Shown piece by piece: positions 10,295 to 21,547 of a stretch of DNA of 64,000 nucleotides. The notes below the pieces were generated by a model. That model was not told the DNA's origin, made no database searches, and saw only the letters and a list, made by a program, of their open reading frames with translations. The number at the start of each line of letters is the position of its first letter. Positions within the stretch are counted from its first letter, which is position 1. The DNA is from Streptomyces sp. M92 (GTDB taxonomy: Bacteria > Actinomycetota > Actinomycetes > Streptomycetales > Streptomycetaceae): the NCBI RefSeq assembly GCF_028473745.1, contig NZ_CP101137.1, positions 6,951,501 through 7,015,500 of the forward strand, read 5' to 3'. Position numbers and translations under genes: made by a program.

Positions 10295-11002
10295 TCACAT
10301 TCCTCGTCGGGGAGCCCCGGGGGCTCCCTGGCCGGCCGCCACCTGCCGCAGGTAGGGGTTGGTGGCGCGTTCCTGGCCGATGGTCGTCTGGGGGCCGTGC
10401 CCGGACAGCACCACGGTCGAGTCGTCGAGCGGCAGGCACACACGTGCCAGGGACTCGAGCATGTCGTCCATGGAGCCACCGGGGAAGTCGGTGCGTCCGA
10501 TGGAGCCGGCGAACAGCAGGTCGCCCGAGAACATGACCGGCGGGATGTCCGCCGCCTCGGGCAGGCCGAAGGTCACCGACCCCTTGGTATGGCCCGGCGC
10601 GTGCGCGACCGACAGGTTCAGACCGGCCAGCTCCAGCCGCGCTCCGTCGGTCAGCTCCCTGACGTCGTCCGGCTCCCCGACGGTCAGCTCGCCCATGAGC
10701 GGCATCCCGATGGTACGGCCGATCCCCTTCTCGGGATCGCTCATCATGTAGCGGTCCCGAGGGTGGATCCAGGCGGGCACGTCGTGCGCGCCGCACACCG
10801 GGACGACCGAGGCCACGTGGTCGATGTGGCCGTGGGTGAGGACGACGGCGACGGGCTTGAGCCGATGCTTCTGGATCGCTTCCTCGACTCCGGGGGCCGC
10901 CTGGTGGCCCGGGTCGATGATCACGCACTCCTCACCGGCGGCCGGGGCGACGAGATAACAGTTCGTCCCCCAGGCTCCGGCGGGGAACCCGGCAATGAGC
11001 AC
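10295..11002 (-). CDS. MBL-fold hydrolase, glyoxalase II-like
   Basis: 235 aa from the GTG at 11000-11002, which has AAGGA 5 nt upstream. The metallo-beta-lactamase signature THGHIDH provides the metal ligands. Further ligands are [16 protein letters not shown] and the terminal SGHGPQT. The fold and size match glyoxalase II-like or persulfide dioxygenase-like hydrolases; the substrate cannot be fixed from sequence. The gene is immediately upstream of hisS, a common actinobacterial order (relA, cyclophilin, MBL, hisS). Confidence 0.92.
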   Translation of the reverse strand: MLIAGFPAGAWGTNCYLVAPAAGEECVIIDPGHQAAPGVEEAIQKHRLKPVAVVLTHGHIDHVASVVPVCGAHDVPAWIHPRDRYMMSDPEKGIGRTIGMPLMGELTVGEPDDVRELTDGARLELAGLNLSVAHAPGHTKGSVTFGLPEAADIPPVMFSGDLLFAGSIGRTDFPGGSMDDMLESLARVCLPLDDSTVVLSGHGPQTTIGQERATNPYLRQVAAGQGAPGAPRRGM

Positions 11003-11185
11003 GATCGTCCTTCGTTTGTGTCGGTTCGGGTGGGCTTGCGGAACGACCGCGCCCATGGTCAGAGCCTACCGGCGGTGCCGATTCCTCAGCGAACCCATAT
11101 ACGGTACGGGGCTACACGCCCACGGTCGGCTCATCGCACCCACGCGTACCGGTCGGCACTCGAAGACGCATGAGGAGAGAACCCG

Positions 11186-12010
11186 GTGGTCAGCCAGGAG
11201 CAGCGGCGGCGTCAGCTCGCCCGGGAGAAGTTCTTGCGGCAGCAGCAGCGACGCACGTCCGCGCGACGCAAGGCGCGCATGCGCAACGCTGCGATCGCGT
11301 CGGTGCTCGGCGTGATTCTGATCGGCAGCCTCGCGCTGTACACGACGGGCGTGGTCCTGGGGGACGACGACAGCAAGACGAACGCGAGCTCGGAGGTCAC
11401 GCCGAGCGCCTCCGCGCCCAGCAAGGCGCCGGACCCGTGCGACAAGCCGGCCGAGGGCAAGGTCAAGACGCAGACCTGGGAGAAGGAACCTGCGATGACC
11501 ATCGACAAGTCGGCGAAGTACACGATGAAGCTGGCGACGACCTGCGGCGACATCGACATCGCGCTGAAGGCGAAGGCGGCGCCGCACACCGTCAACTCGT
11601 TCAACTTCCTGGCGGGCAAGGGCTACTTCGACCACACCAAGTGCCACCGGCTCACCACCCAGGGCATCTACGTGCTCCAGTGCGGCGACCCCACCGCCCA
11701 GGGCAACGGCGGCCCCGGCTACAACATCCCGGACGAGAACCTGAAGGACAAGAGCCTCAAGGACAACATGTACCCGGCGGGCACAGTGGCGATGGCCAAC
11801 ACCAGCCAGCCGGACTCCGGCGGCAGCCAGTTCTTCCTCGTGTACCAGAACAGCCCGCTGCCGCCCAGCTACACGCCGTTCGGCACCATCTCGGACGAGG
11901 GCATGACGGTGCTGAAGAAGATCGCCTCCGCGGGCGAGAGCACCGGCGCGGGCGACGGGGCACCCAACGCGACGGTCGTCATCGACAAGGCCACCGTCAC
12001 GAAATCCTGA
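11186..12010 (+). CDS. membrane-anchored cyclophilin-type peptidyl-prolyl isomerase
   Basis: 274 aa, GTG 11186 with GGAGAG 8 nt upstream. A basic cytoplasmic N-terminus (RRRQLAREKFLRQQQRRTSARRKARMR) precedes one transmembrane helix (about residues 38-58). A Ser/Ala linker and then a cyclophilin domain should lie outside the membrane. Recognisable cyclophilin segments are VNSFNFLAGKGYFDHTKCHRL, the GSQFF core and a FGTISDEGM strand. The usual FMIQGGDP is YVLQCGDPT. It probably catalyses proline isomerisation in exported proteins. It is divergent from the MBL gene. Confidence 0.93.
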   Translation: MVSQEQRRRQLAREKFLRQQQRRTSARRKARMRNAAIASVLGVILIGSLALYTTGVVLGDDDSKTNASSEVTPSASAPSKAPDPCDKPAEGKVKTQTWEKEPAMTIDKSAKYTMKLATTCGDIDIALKAKAAPHTVNSFNFLAGKGYFDHTKCHRLTTQGIYVLQCGDPTAQGNGGPGYNIPDENLKDKSLKDNMYPAGTVAMANTSQPDSGGSQFFLVYQNSPLPPSYTPFGTISDEGMTVLKKIASAGESTGAGDGAPNATVVIDKATVTKS

Positions 12011-12043
12011 CCCTCATCAGCGAAAGTTCGGTCGCGCGGGATG

Positions 12044-12129
12044 CGGACAGGCCCCCCGCCGGTCGCCTATGTTGGCCGTGACGAAACTGTGGACGATGCC
12101 CGGGGGTAGCGAAGCCCCCCGCAGGCATC
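12044..12129 (+). promoter_or_regulatory. promoter and leader hairpin of the DUF349 gene
   Basis: CGGACA (12044-12049), an 18-bp spacer and TATGTT (12068-12073) resemble a vegetative promoter. The resulting leader of about 65 nt holds a strong hairpin: GATGCC (12095-12100) pairs with GGCATC (12124-12129), and inside it GGGGG (12102-12106) pairs with CCCCC in 12115-12120. It ends 5 nt before the GGAGGAG ribosome-binding site. It could be a cyclophilin terminator or a translational control element. Confidence 0.5.
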
Positions 12130-12145
12130 ATGTGGAGGAGGCGCT

Positions 12146-13375
12146 GTGAGCAGCGACCCGTGGGGCCGCGTCGACGAGACGGGGACCGTGTACGTGCGTA
12201 CGGCCGACGGCGAGAAGGTCGTCGGTTCCTGGCAGGCGGGCTCCCCCGAGGAGGCGCTGGCCTATTTCGAGCGCAAGTACGAAGGCCTGGTTGTCGAGAT
12301 CGGCCTCCTCGAGAAGCGCGTGAAGACCACCGACCTGTCGGCGAAGGACGCCCAGACCGCCATCGACCACCTGCGCGAGCAGGTCGACGCGCACCACGCG
12401 GTGGGCGACCTGGACGCCCTGCGGACCCGGCTGGACAAGCTCGTCGAGCTGGTGGAGAAGCGCCGCGAGGAGCGGAAGGTCCAGCGGGCGAAGCAGTCCG
12501 ACGAGGCGCGTGCCGCCAAGGAGGCGCTGGTCGCCGAGGCCGAGGAGCTGGCCCGGTCCGACCAGTGGCGGTCGGCCGGTGAGCGGCTGCGGTCCCTGGT
12601 GGACACCTGGAAGGGTCTGCCGCGGCTGGACCGCAAGTCCGACGACGAGCTGTGGCACCGCTTCTCGCACGCGCGGTCGGCGTTCTCCAAGCGGCGCAAG
12701 CAGCACTTCGCCCAGCTGGACGCCCAGCGCGAGGAGGCCCGCCGGACCAAGGAACGGCTGGTCTCCGAGGCGGAGGCGCTGTCGAACTCGACGGACTGGG
12801 GACCGACGGCCGCGCGCTACCGCGACCTGATGTCCGAGTGGAAGGCCGCGGGCCGCGCGCAGCGCGAGCACGAGGACGACCTGTGGAACCGCTTCCGCGG
12901 CGCCCAGGACGTGTTCTTCGCCGCCCGCAGCTCGGTCTTCGCCGAGCGCGACGCCGAGCAGGCGGAGAACCTCAAGCTGAAGGAGGAGCTGGCCGAGGAG
13001 GCCGAGAAGCTCCTGCCGGTCACCGACCTGAAGGCGGCCCGCGCCGCGTTCCGCTCGGTGAACGAGCGCTGGGAGGCCATCGGCCACGTGCCGCGCGACG
13101 CCCGGCCCAAGGTCGAGGGCCGGATGCACGCCGTGGAGCGGGCGCTCCAGGAGGCCGAGGAGACCGAGTGGCGCCGGACGAACCCGGAGGCACGCGCGCG
13201 TGCCGAGGGTCTGACCGGTCAGCTGCAGGCCGCCGTCGACAAGCTCCGGGGCCAGATCGAGCAGGCCCGCTCCCAGGGCAACAACGCGAAGGCCGACAAG
13301 CTGGAGCGTGAGCTGGAGGGTCGGCAGGCACTGCTGGACCAGGCGCTGAAGGGGCTGCACGAGTTCGGCGGCTGA
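12146..13375 (+). CDS. DUF349 coiled-coil protein
   Basis: 409 aa, GTG 12146 with GGAGGAG upstream. After an N-terminal beta-rich domain (PWGRVDETGTVYVRTADGEK), the protein is almost entirely helical, with two or more DUF349 repeats (RLRSLVDTWKGLPRLDRKSDDELWHRF and RYRDLMSEWKAAGRAQREHEDDLWNRF). Charged heptads follow (EELAEEAEKLLP) and a C-terminal coil. No enzyme motif. DUF349 proteins are abundant in actinobacteria and have no settled biochemical function. Highly charged and probably cytoplasmic. Confidence 0.93.
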   Translation: MSSDPWGRVDETGTVYVRTADGEKVVGSWQAGSPEEALAYFERKYEGLVVEIGLLEKRVKTTDLSAKDAQTAIDHLREQVDAHHAVGDLDALRTRLDKLVELVEKRREERKVQRAKQSDEARAAKEALVAEAEELARSDQWRSAGERLRSLVDTWKGLPRLDRKSDDELWHRFSHARSAFSKRRKQHFAQLDAQREEARRTKERLVSEAEALSNSTDWGPTAARYRDLMSEWKAAGRAQREHEDDLWNRFRGAQDVFFAARSSVFAERDAEQAENLKLKEELAEEAEKLLPVTDLKAARAAFRSVNERWEAIGHVPRDARPKVEGRMHAVERALQEAEETEWRRTNPEARARAEGLTGQLQAAVDKLRGQIEQARSQGNNAKADKLERELEGRQALLDQALKGLHEFGG

Positions 13376-13388
13376 CGGGTTCACGAGC

Positions 13389-13423
13389 GAGGGGCTTCCG
13401 TACGACGCGTACGGAAGCCCCTC
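13389..13423. terminator. bidirectional terminator between DUF349 gene and relA
   Basis: A perfect 16-bp stem, GAGGGGCTTCCGTACG (13389-13404) against its complement (13408-13423), with a 3-nt loop. It sits between the two convergent stop codons and should serve both genes. Confidence 0.9.
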
Positions 13424-13441
13424 TGCCGTGTCTGTCGCGGC

Positions 13442-15985
<2,544 letters not shown>

Positions 15986-16098
15986 GAGGACTCCTCGTGC
16001 GCGATCCGGGTCCCCCGGTCAGGCTCCGGAGTCCCCATGGTAGCGATCCCGCACCCCGGGATCGCCTTCAGGCCGATGTGAGGGCCGTCAACCCGTGA

Positions 16099-16124
16099 AA
16101 CGCCTGGGGCGGGCGCCGGATTCC
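16099..16124 (-). promoter_or_regulatory. sigma-R type promoter of relA
   Basis: On the minus strand GGAAT (16124-16120), exactly 18 bp, then GTT (16101-16099). This is the sigma-R (thiol-oxidative stress) consensus GGAAT-N18/19-GTT. A relA promoter under sigma-R control has been reported in S. coelicolor, which supports the call. The promoter overlaps the apt terminator stem-loop. Confidence 0.8.
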
Positions 16125-16143
16125 TCCGGGCCCGCCCCAGGCG
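16101..16143 (-). terminator. terminator after apt
   Basis: Arms CGCCTGGGGCGGGC (16101-16114) and GCCCGCCCCAGGCG (16130-16143) form a perfect 14-bp stem with a 15-nt loop, starting 14 bp after the apt stop. It should limit read-through from the sec-apt operon into relA. Confidence 0.75.
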
Positions 16144-16157
16144 TGCGGCAGGTGCGC

Positions 16158-16706
16158 TCAGACGGTGAGCAGCGCCTTCAGCGGCGCTCCGGCCAGGGCC
16201 GGCTCCAGACGGGTCCGGCCGTTCAAAAACCCCAGCTCCATCAGGACGGCGAGGCCGCAGACCTCGGCACCGGCCCGGCGGATGAGCTCCACCGAGGCCT
16301 CGGCGGTGCCACCGGTGGCGAGGACGTCGTCGACGACCAGCACGCGGTCGCCCGCGCTCAGGTCCTCGGCGTGCACCTCGATCTCGGCGGAGCCGTACTC
16401 CAGGTCGTAGGCCTGGCTCAGGGTGGCTCCGGGGAGCTTGCCCGCCTTGCGTACGGGGATGAAACCGAGGTCGGCCCGCAGCGCCACGGGGGCGCCCAGG
16501 ATGAAGCCCCGGGCCTCCAGGCCGACGACCTTGGTGGCGCCGGTGTCCCGGGCCACCTCGGCGAGCGCGCCGGTGAGCGCGGCGAAGGCGGCCGGGTCCG
16601 CCAGGAGCGGGGTGATGTCCTTGAACACCACGCCCGGCTCCGGGTGGTCCACCACGTCCCGGATGCGGCTGAGCAGCAGCTCCGTGAGGTCGGTCGTCTC
16701 GGTCAT
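16158..16706 (-). CDS. apt: adenine phosphoribosyltransferase
   Basis: 182 aa. Converts adenine and PRPP to AMP in purine salvage. Start ATG 16704-16706 overlaps the secF stop (ATGA). The substrate segment PEPGVVFKDITPLLAD and the PRPP-binding loop VLVVDDVLATGGTA are intact, as is the EARGF motif. Length is normal for the family. Placement secD-secF-apt-relA is the standard actinobacterial order, linking purine salvage with (p)ppGpp metabolism. Confidence 0.97.
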   Translation of the reverse strand: MTETTDLTELLLSRIRDVVDHPEPGVVFKDITPLLADPAAFAALTGALAEVARDTGATKVVGLEARGFILGAPVALRADLGFIPVRKAGKLPGATLSQAYDLEYGSAEIEVHAEDLSAGDRVLVVDDVLATGGTAEASVELIRRAGAEVCGLAVLMELGFLNGRTRLEPALAGAPLKALLTV

Positions 16707-17827
16707 CGGCGCTTCCCCGAGGGTCGGCCGCGGCCCCGGGCGCGGGCGGCGGGCTGGGTGCGCGGGCCGACGACGGCGGGGGCCACGTCGCCGGGCTCGT
16801 CGGTCTCGTCGTCGTAGCGCTCGTCGTCGTGCGACTCCACCGGCTCGCCCTTGGCTCCTGCCTGGGCGCGCTTGGCGAGGACACGCTTCTTGAGGGACTT
16901 CATCTGCGGCTCGGCCTCCTTGAGGTCGGCGACGAGCGGCGTGGCGATGAAGATCGACGAGTAGGCGCCGGCCGCGAGACCCACGAACAGCGACAGCGAG
17001 ATGTCGTTGAGCATGCCGGCCCCGAGGACACCGCCACCGATGAACAGCAGGCCCGCCACCGGCAGCAGCGCGACCACCGTGGTGTTGACGGAACGGACCA
17101 GGGTGCTGTTGATCGAGCGGTTGGCGATCTCGCCGTACGTCCAGCGGGTCTGTTTGGTGATGTCTCTCGTCTGTTCCTTGAGGCTGTCGAAGACGACGAC
17201 CGTGTCGTAGAGCGAGTAGCCGAGGATCGTGAGCAGACCGATCACCGTGCCGGGCGTGACCTCGAAGCCGACGAGGGCGTAGATGCCGACGGTGATGGTG
17301 ATGTCGTGGACCAGCGCGACGAACGCGGCCAGTGCCATGCGCCACTCGAAGGCGATGGCCAGGTAGATGACCACGAGGACCATGAAGATCCCGAGGCCCT
17401 GCCACGCCTTGTTCGCGATCTGGTCGCCCCAACTCGGGCCGACCAGGTCGGCGGCGATCTTCGACGCCGGGACGTCGAGGTCCTTGGAGAGCTCTTCCTT
17501 GATCTGGTCCGAGGCCGCTGTGTCGGTGCCCGAGATCTGGATGCGGAGGCTGCCGTCACCGAGCTTCTGGACGATCGCGTCGTGGCCCGAGGCCTCTTCC
17601 GCGTAGGTCTCGGCCTGGGAGACCGAGGCGCTCACGTTCTTCGGGGTGGTGAAGACCGCGCCGCCCTGGAACTCGATGCCCATGTGCAGGCCGCGCACCG
17701 CCAGACCGACGATCGCCGTGATGGTGATCAGGATGGAGATGCCGTACCAGAGCTTGCGGTTCTTGACGAAGTCGTAGCCGACCTCACCGTGGTGCAGTCG
17801 GGCGCCGAGGTTGCCGAGCTTTCCCAT
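16703..17827 (-). CDS. secF: protein translocase subunit SecF
   Basis: 374 aa inner-membrane partner of SecD that drives late steps of Sec export with the proton-motive force. Six transmembrane helices are expected: one before the periplasmic P1 loop and five clustered after GIFMVLVVIYLAI. The signature ILGYSLYDTVVVFD and the NTTVVALLPVAGLLFIGGG segment are present. The C-terminal tail is cytoplasmic, basic and acidic mixed, and longer than in E. coli. A Shine-Dalgarno (AAGGAGG) lies in the end of secD one base before; it overlaps apt downstream. Confidence 0.97.
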   Translation of the reverse strand: MGKLGNLGARLHHGEVGYDFVKNRKLWYGISILITITAIVGLAVRGLHMGIEFQGGAVFTTPKNVSASVSQAETYAEEASGHDAIVQKLGDGSLRIQISGTDTAASDQIKEELSKDLDVPASKIAADLVGPSWGDQIANKAWQGLGIFMVLVVIYLAIAFEWRMALAAFVALVHDITITVGIYALVGFEVTPGTVIGLLTILGYSLYDTVVVFDSLKEQTRDITKQTRWTYGEIANRSINSTLVRSVNTTVVALLPVAGLLFIGGGVLGAGMLNDISLSLFVGLAAGAYSSIFIATPLVADLKEAEPQMKSLKKRVLAKRAQAGAKGEPVESHDDERYDDETDEPGDVAPAVVGPRTQPAARARGRGRPSGKRR

Positions 17828-17828
17828 C

Positions 17829-19631
17829 TCACGCCTCCTTCGGGTCGACGGGGCCGGCGACGGGGCGCGCGGGACGGCGGGTACGGCGCAGCGGCGGCTT
17901 GGCGCCCAGGCTCTTCGGGTCGAGGCCGGACCACTTGTGGCCGCTCGCGAAGAACTTGCGGCGGGCCATCAGCGTCAGCAGCGGCTTGGTGAAGAGGAAC
18001 ACCACCACCACGTCGAGCAGGGTGGTCAGGCCGAGCGTGAACGCGAAACCCTGGACCTTGCCGACGGTGACGACGAACAGGACCGCGGCGGCGAGGAAGG
18101 AGACGAAGTCGGAGACCAGGATGGTGCGCCGGGCGCGCGGCCAGGCCCGCTCGACGGCGGGTCGCAACGAGCGGCCCTCCCGGATCTCGTCGCGGACGCG
18201 TTCGAAGTACACGATGAACGAGTCCGCCGTGATGCCGATCGCGACGATGGCACCGCACACGGCCGGCAGGTTGAGCGCGAAGCCGATGGCCGGGCCGAGC
18301 AGCGACATGATCACGTACGTGAGCCCCGCGGAGACGAAGAGCGAGGCGACGGCGATGAACGACAGGCCGCGGTAGTACACCAGCAGGTACATGATGACCA
18401 GGGCGAGGCCGATCGCACCGGCGATCAGACCGGCCTTGAGCTGGTCACCGCCGAGCGCGGCGGTGACGGTGGTGACGCTGTCCTCCTTGAAGGTCAGCGG
18501 CAGGGCACCGTAGGAGAGCATGTTGGCGAGGCCCTCGGCCTCCTCCTGGTCGAAGTTGCCGGAGATCTCCGCGCTGCCGCCGGTGAGCGCCTGACTGACG
18601 TAGGGATCGGAGACGACCTCGTTGTCCAGGACGATGGCGAACTGGTTCTGCGGGGACTGGTTCTGGGCGAGCTTGCCGGTGATGTCGGCGAACTTCTTGG
18701 CGCCCTCGTCCGTGAACTTCATGGTCACGGTCCAGCCGGCACCGGTCTGGGTGTTCAGTACGGCTTCGGACTCGTCGACGTCCGTGCCGTCGACCGCGGC
18801 GGGGCCGAGGATGTACTTCTGCCACTGGCCCTGCGCGTTCTGACCGCAGGCGACCATCGACTCGCCGGGCTTGGCACCGTCACCGGCCTTGGCGCGGGCG
18901 CCCGCGTCGGTGCAGTCCAGCTTCGCGTACTGCTCCTGCAGCTTGGCGGCCGCGTCGTCGCCGGAGGCGCTGGCGCTCGGGGACGGGGATGCGCCGTCGG
19001 ACTCCTTGGCGGAGGCGGAGGGGCTGGGGTCGGCCTTGAGGGCGTCGCTCGCGGCGCGGCCCTGGGGACTGGCGCTCGCCGACGCGGCGTCGGACGGCGC
19101 GTCGCTCGCCTTGCCGCCGTCGGTGGCCTTGTCCTCGTCCGCGCCGTCCGTCGCCTTGTCCGTCGGCTCGCCGGAGGCGTTCCCGGTGGCGCTCGGCGAG
19201 GGGCTGCCGGTCGCGCCGGGGCCGGACAGCTCCGTGGCTACGACCGGGCGGAAGTAGAGCTTGGCGGTGGTGCCGACCTGCTCCCGGGCCTTCTCGGAAT
19301 TCGTGCCCTTGGGAATGTTGACGATGATGTTCCGGTCGCCTTGGGTCTGAACCTCGGCTTCGGACACACCCAGACCATTGACACGGCGCTCCATGATGCC
19401 GACCGCGGTGTTCATGTTGGTCTTGTTGATCGCCGATTCCTGGCCCTCTTCCGGAACCGCACGGAGCGTGATGCTCGTGCCGCCGGCGAGGTCGATACCG
19501 AGACGCGGAGTCGTGTGTCCGGAGGCGAACATGCCCCCGGTGAGCGCCACGATGGCGATCAGGATCAGGGCCAGCGAGCGCCCGGGCCTACTCTGAGCGC
19601 TCGCGTTCTTTCCCTTTTTAGGTGCTACCAC
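17829..19631 (-). CDS. secD: protein translocase subunit SecD
   Basis: 600 aa, GTG start. The first transmembrane helix (about 20-36) is followed by the D1 motif LGIDLAGGTSITL. The C-terminal membrane bundle has GLIAGAIGLALVIMYLLVYYR and the ADSFIVYFERVRDE signature. Residues about 136-225 are an inserted Ser/Ala/Asp/Pro-rich stretch of low complexity inside the periplasmic domain, absent from E. coli SecD. Works with SecF. Cotranscribed with secF, and probably with yajC despite a hairpin between them. Confidence 0.97.
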   Translation of the reverse strand: MVAPKKGKNASAQSRPGRSLALILIAIVALTGGMFASGHTTPRLGIDLAGGTSITLRAVPEEGQESAINKTNMNTAVGIMERRVNGLGVSEAEVQTQGDRNIIVNIPKGTNSEKAREQVGTTAKLYFRPVVATELSGPGATGSPSPSATGNASGEPTDKATDGADEDKATDGGKASDAPSDAASASASPQGRAASDALKADPSPSASAKESDGASPSPSASASGDDAAAKLQEQYAKLDCTDAGARAKAGDGAKPGESMVACGQNAQGQWQKYILGPAAVDGTDVDESEAVLNTQTGAGWTVTMKFTDEGAKKFADITGKLAQNQSPQNQFAIVLDNEVVSDPYVSQALTGGSAEISGNFDQEEAEGLANMLSYGALPLTFKEDSVTTVTAALGGDQLKAGLIAGAIGLALVIMYLLVYYRGLSFIAVASLFVSAGLTYVIMSLLGPAIGFALNLPAVCGAIVAIGITADSFIVYFERVRDEIREGRSLRPAVERAWPRARRTILVSDFVSFLAAAVLFVVTVGKVQGFAFTLGLTTLLDVVVVFLFTKPLLTLMARRKFFASGHKWSGLDPKSLGAKPPLRRTRRPARPVAGPVDPKEA

Positions 19632-19725
19632 CTTTGCGTACTCCCTCTCGGGCCGCGTCGCGCCGGGTAGGCGTCACCGGCGGCCATCACATGGTGTCGG
19701 AATCCGTGCGAGCCGCGCGTCGCAC

Positions 19726-19754
19726 GGGGTGCGCGGGAACGGTCCGCGCACCCC
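19726..19754 (-). terminator. hairpin between yajC and secD
   Basis: GGGGTGCGCGG (19726-19736) pairs perfectly with CCGCGCACCCC (19744-19754), 7-nt loop, 10 bp after the yajC stop. It may attenuate read-through from yajC into secDF; it has no U-run. Confidence 0.5.
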
Positions 19755-19764
19755 GGAGCACGGC

Positions 19765-20277
19765 TTACTTCGCCTCGGAACCGCCGTCGGACTTCTTCGC
19801 CTGCTCGTCCGCCTTGGCCTCGGCGGACGTGGCGCCGGCCGTCGGCTCGTCGGCCGACGTGTCGTCGGCGTCCTTCTTGCCGAGGTCGACGGACTTGTCG
19901 CCGGAGGCGTCAGCGGCGTCGGCGGAGGCGTCGGTCCCGGTGAGGGAGGAGGCATCGTCCGGGACGATGTCGGAGTCGGACTTCAGGTCGTGCTCGATGC
20001 CGTGGACGATGCGGTTGTACTCCTCGTCCGTGAGGACGGCACCGATGGAGTTCTTGGCGAAGAGGAGTTCCACACCCGGGCCGGCGTCAAGGAGGACCGT
20101 GTCGTCGTTGACCTCCTTGACCGTGGCGTACATGCCCCCGATGGTGCGGACGCCGGAACCGGGCTGCATCTGGTTCCGCATGTCGACGGCCTGCTGCTGC
20201 TTCTTCTTCGCCGACCGGGTCATCAGGAACATGGCCCCGATGAGCACGATGAACGGGAGGAGGGTCACGAGACTCAC
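19765..20277 (-). CDS. yajC: preprotein translocase accessory subunit YajC
   Basis: 170 aa, GTG start, TAA stop. A single N-terminal transmembrane helix (LLPFIVLIGAMFLMT) is followed by the basic RSAKKKQQQAVDMRN region and the beta-rich GSGVRTIGGMYATVKEV domain typical of YajC. The C-terminal third (about 110-170) is an acidic Ala/Asp/Ser/Lys-rich extension, longer than in proteobacterial YajC (about 110 aa). YajC associates with SecDF; gene order supports this. Confidence 0.95.
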   Translation of the reverse strand: MSLVTLLPFIVLIGAMFLMTRSAKKKQQQAVDMRNQMQPGSGVRTIGGMYATVKEVNDDTVLLDAGPGVELLFAKNSIGAVLTDEEYNRIVHGIEHDLKSDSDIVPDDASSLTGTDASADAADASGDKSVDLGKKDADDTSADEPTAGATSAEAKADEQAKKSDGGSEAK

Positions 20278-20453
20278 GGGTCGGTACTTCCTTCACACGA
20301 CCGCAATTGGTGAGCGGCCTGATGGTTGGGGGTGTGTACGCCGCCGACAAGGGCGGCATCGGCGGAGTCTAAGCGAGTCCGCGCGCATGGAACAACGCTC
20401 AGCATGGCACCGGGGTTCCTGCTCCGGCGAATGTCCTCTTCGTGACGGTGCCG

Positions 20454-21527
20454 TCACGTCCCGAACAAGTCCTGTTGTCCGTTTCCGGAACTCTGCGCGC
20501 GCGGCGGGGTGAGGCCGAGATGCGCCCATGCCGCCGGGGTCGCCACCCGTCCGCGCGGGGTGCGGGCCAGCAGGCCCTCCCGTACGAGGAACGGTTCGGC
20601 GACCTCTTCCACTGTCTCACGCTCCTCCCCCACGGCGACGGCGAGCGTGGACAGGCCGACCGGGCCGCCGCCGAACAGCTTGAGCAGGGCTTCCAGCACG
20701 CCCCGGTCCAGCCGGTCCAGGCCCCGGGCGTCGACCTCGTAGACCGCGAGGGCGGCGGCGGCGATCTCCTGGGTGATCAGGCCGTCGGCCTTGACCTGGG
20801 CGTAGTCGCGGACCCGGCGCAGCAGGCGGTTGGCGATGCGGGGGGTGCCGCGGGAGCGGCCGGCGATCTCGGCGGCACCGGCCGGGTCGATCTCGACGTC
20901 GAGCAGGCCGGCGGAGCGGTGGACGACCCGTTCCAGTTCGGCCGGTCCGTAGAACTCCATGTGGGCGGTGAAGCCGAAGCGGTCACGCAGCGGGGGCGGC
21001 AGCAGGCCCGCGCGCGTCGTGGCGCCGACGAGGGTGAAGGGGGGCAGCTCCAGGGGGATGGCGGTGGCGCCCGGTCCCTTGCCGACGATGACGTCGACGC
21101 GGAAGTCCTCCATCGCCATGTAGAGCATCTCCTCGGCGGGCCGCGACATGCGGTGGATCTCGTCGAGGAAGAGGACCTCGCCCTCCTGGAGGGAGGAGAG
21201 GATCGCCGCGAGGTCGCCGGCGTGCTGGATGGCGGGGCCGGAGGTGATGCGGATGGGGGCGCCCATCTCGGCAGCGATGATCATCGAGAGGGTGGTCTTG
21301 CCGAGGCCGGGGGCGCCCGAGAGCAGGACGTGGTCGGCGGTCGCCCCTCGCGCGCGGGCGGCGCGCAGGACGAGGTCGAGCTGCTCACGGACCTTTTCCT
21401 GGCCGATAAACTCGCCCAGGTCCTTGGGGCGCAGGGCGGCCTCGACGGCCTGGTCCTCGCCGTCGGCGGCCGGACCCACCAGCCGGTCGGCGGCTTCGGT
21501 GCCGGTCGTGTCGTCGTCCCAGTTCAC
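20454..21527 (-). CDS. ruvB: Holliday junction branch-migration ATPase RuvB
   Basis: 357 aa AAA+ motor, GTG start. Walker [10 protein letters not shown] at about 71-79, Walker B FLDEIHRM, sensor 1 GATTRAGLL and the arginine-finger region ([13 protein letters not shown]), then a winged-helix DNA-binding domain ending in the LGLTPP segment. Last of ruvC-ruvA-ruvB. It starts 20 bp after ruvA, indicating one transcript. Confidence 0.98.
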   Translation of the reverse strand: MNWDDDTTGTEAADRLVGPAADGEDQAVEAALRPKDLGEFIGQEKVREQLDLVLRAARARGATADHVLLSGAPGLGKTTLSMIIAAEMGAPIRITSGPAIQHAGDLAAILSSLQEGEVLFLDEIHRMSRPAEEMLYMAMEDFRVDVIVGKGPGATAIPLELPPFTLVGATTRAGLLPPPLRDRFGFTAHMEFYGPAELERVVHRSAGLLDVEIDPAGAAEIAGRSRGTPRIANRLLRRVRDYAQVKADGLITQEIAAAALAVYEVDARGLDRLDRGVLEALLKLFGGGPVGLSTLAVAVGEERETVEEVAEPFLVREGLLARTPRGRVATPAAWAHLGLTPPRAQSSGNGQQDLFGT

Positions 21528-21547
21528 GGTGTGAGTCTCCTAGCCGG

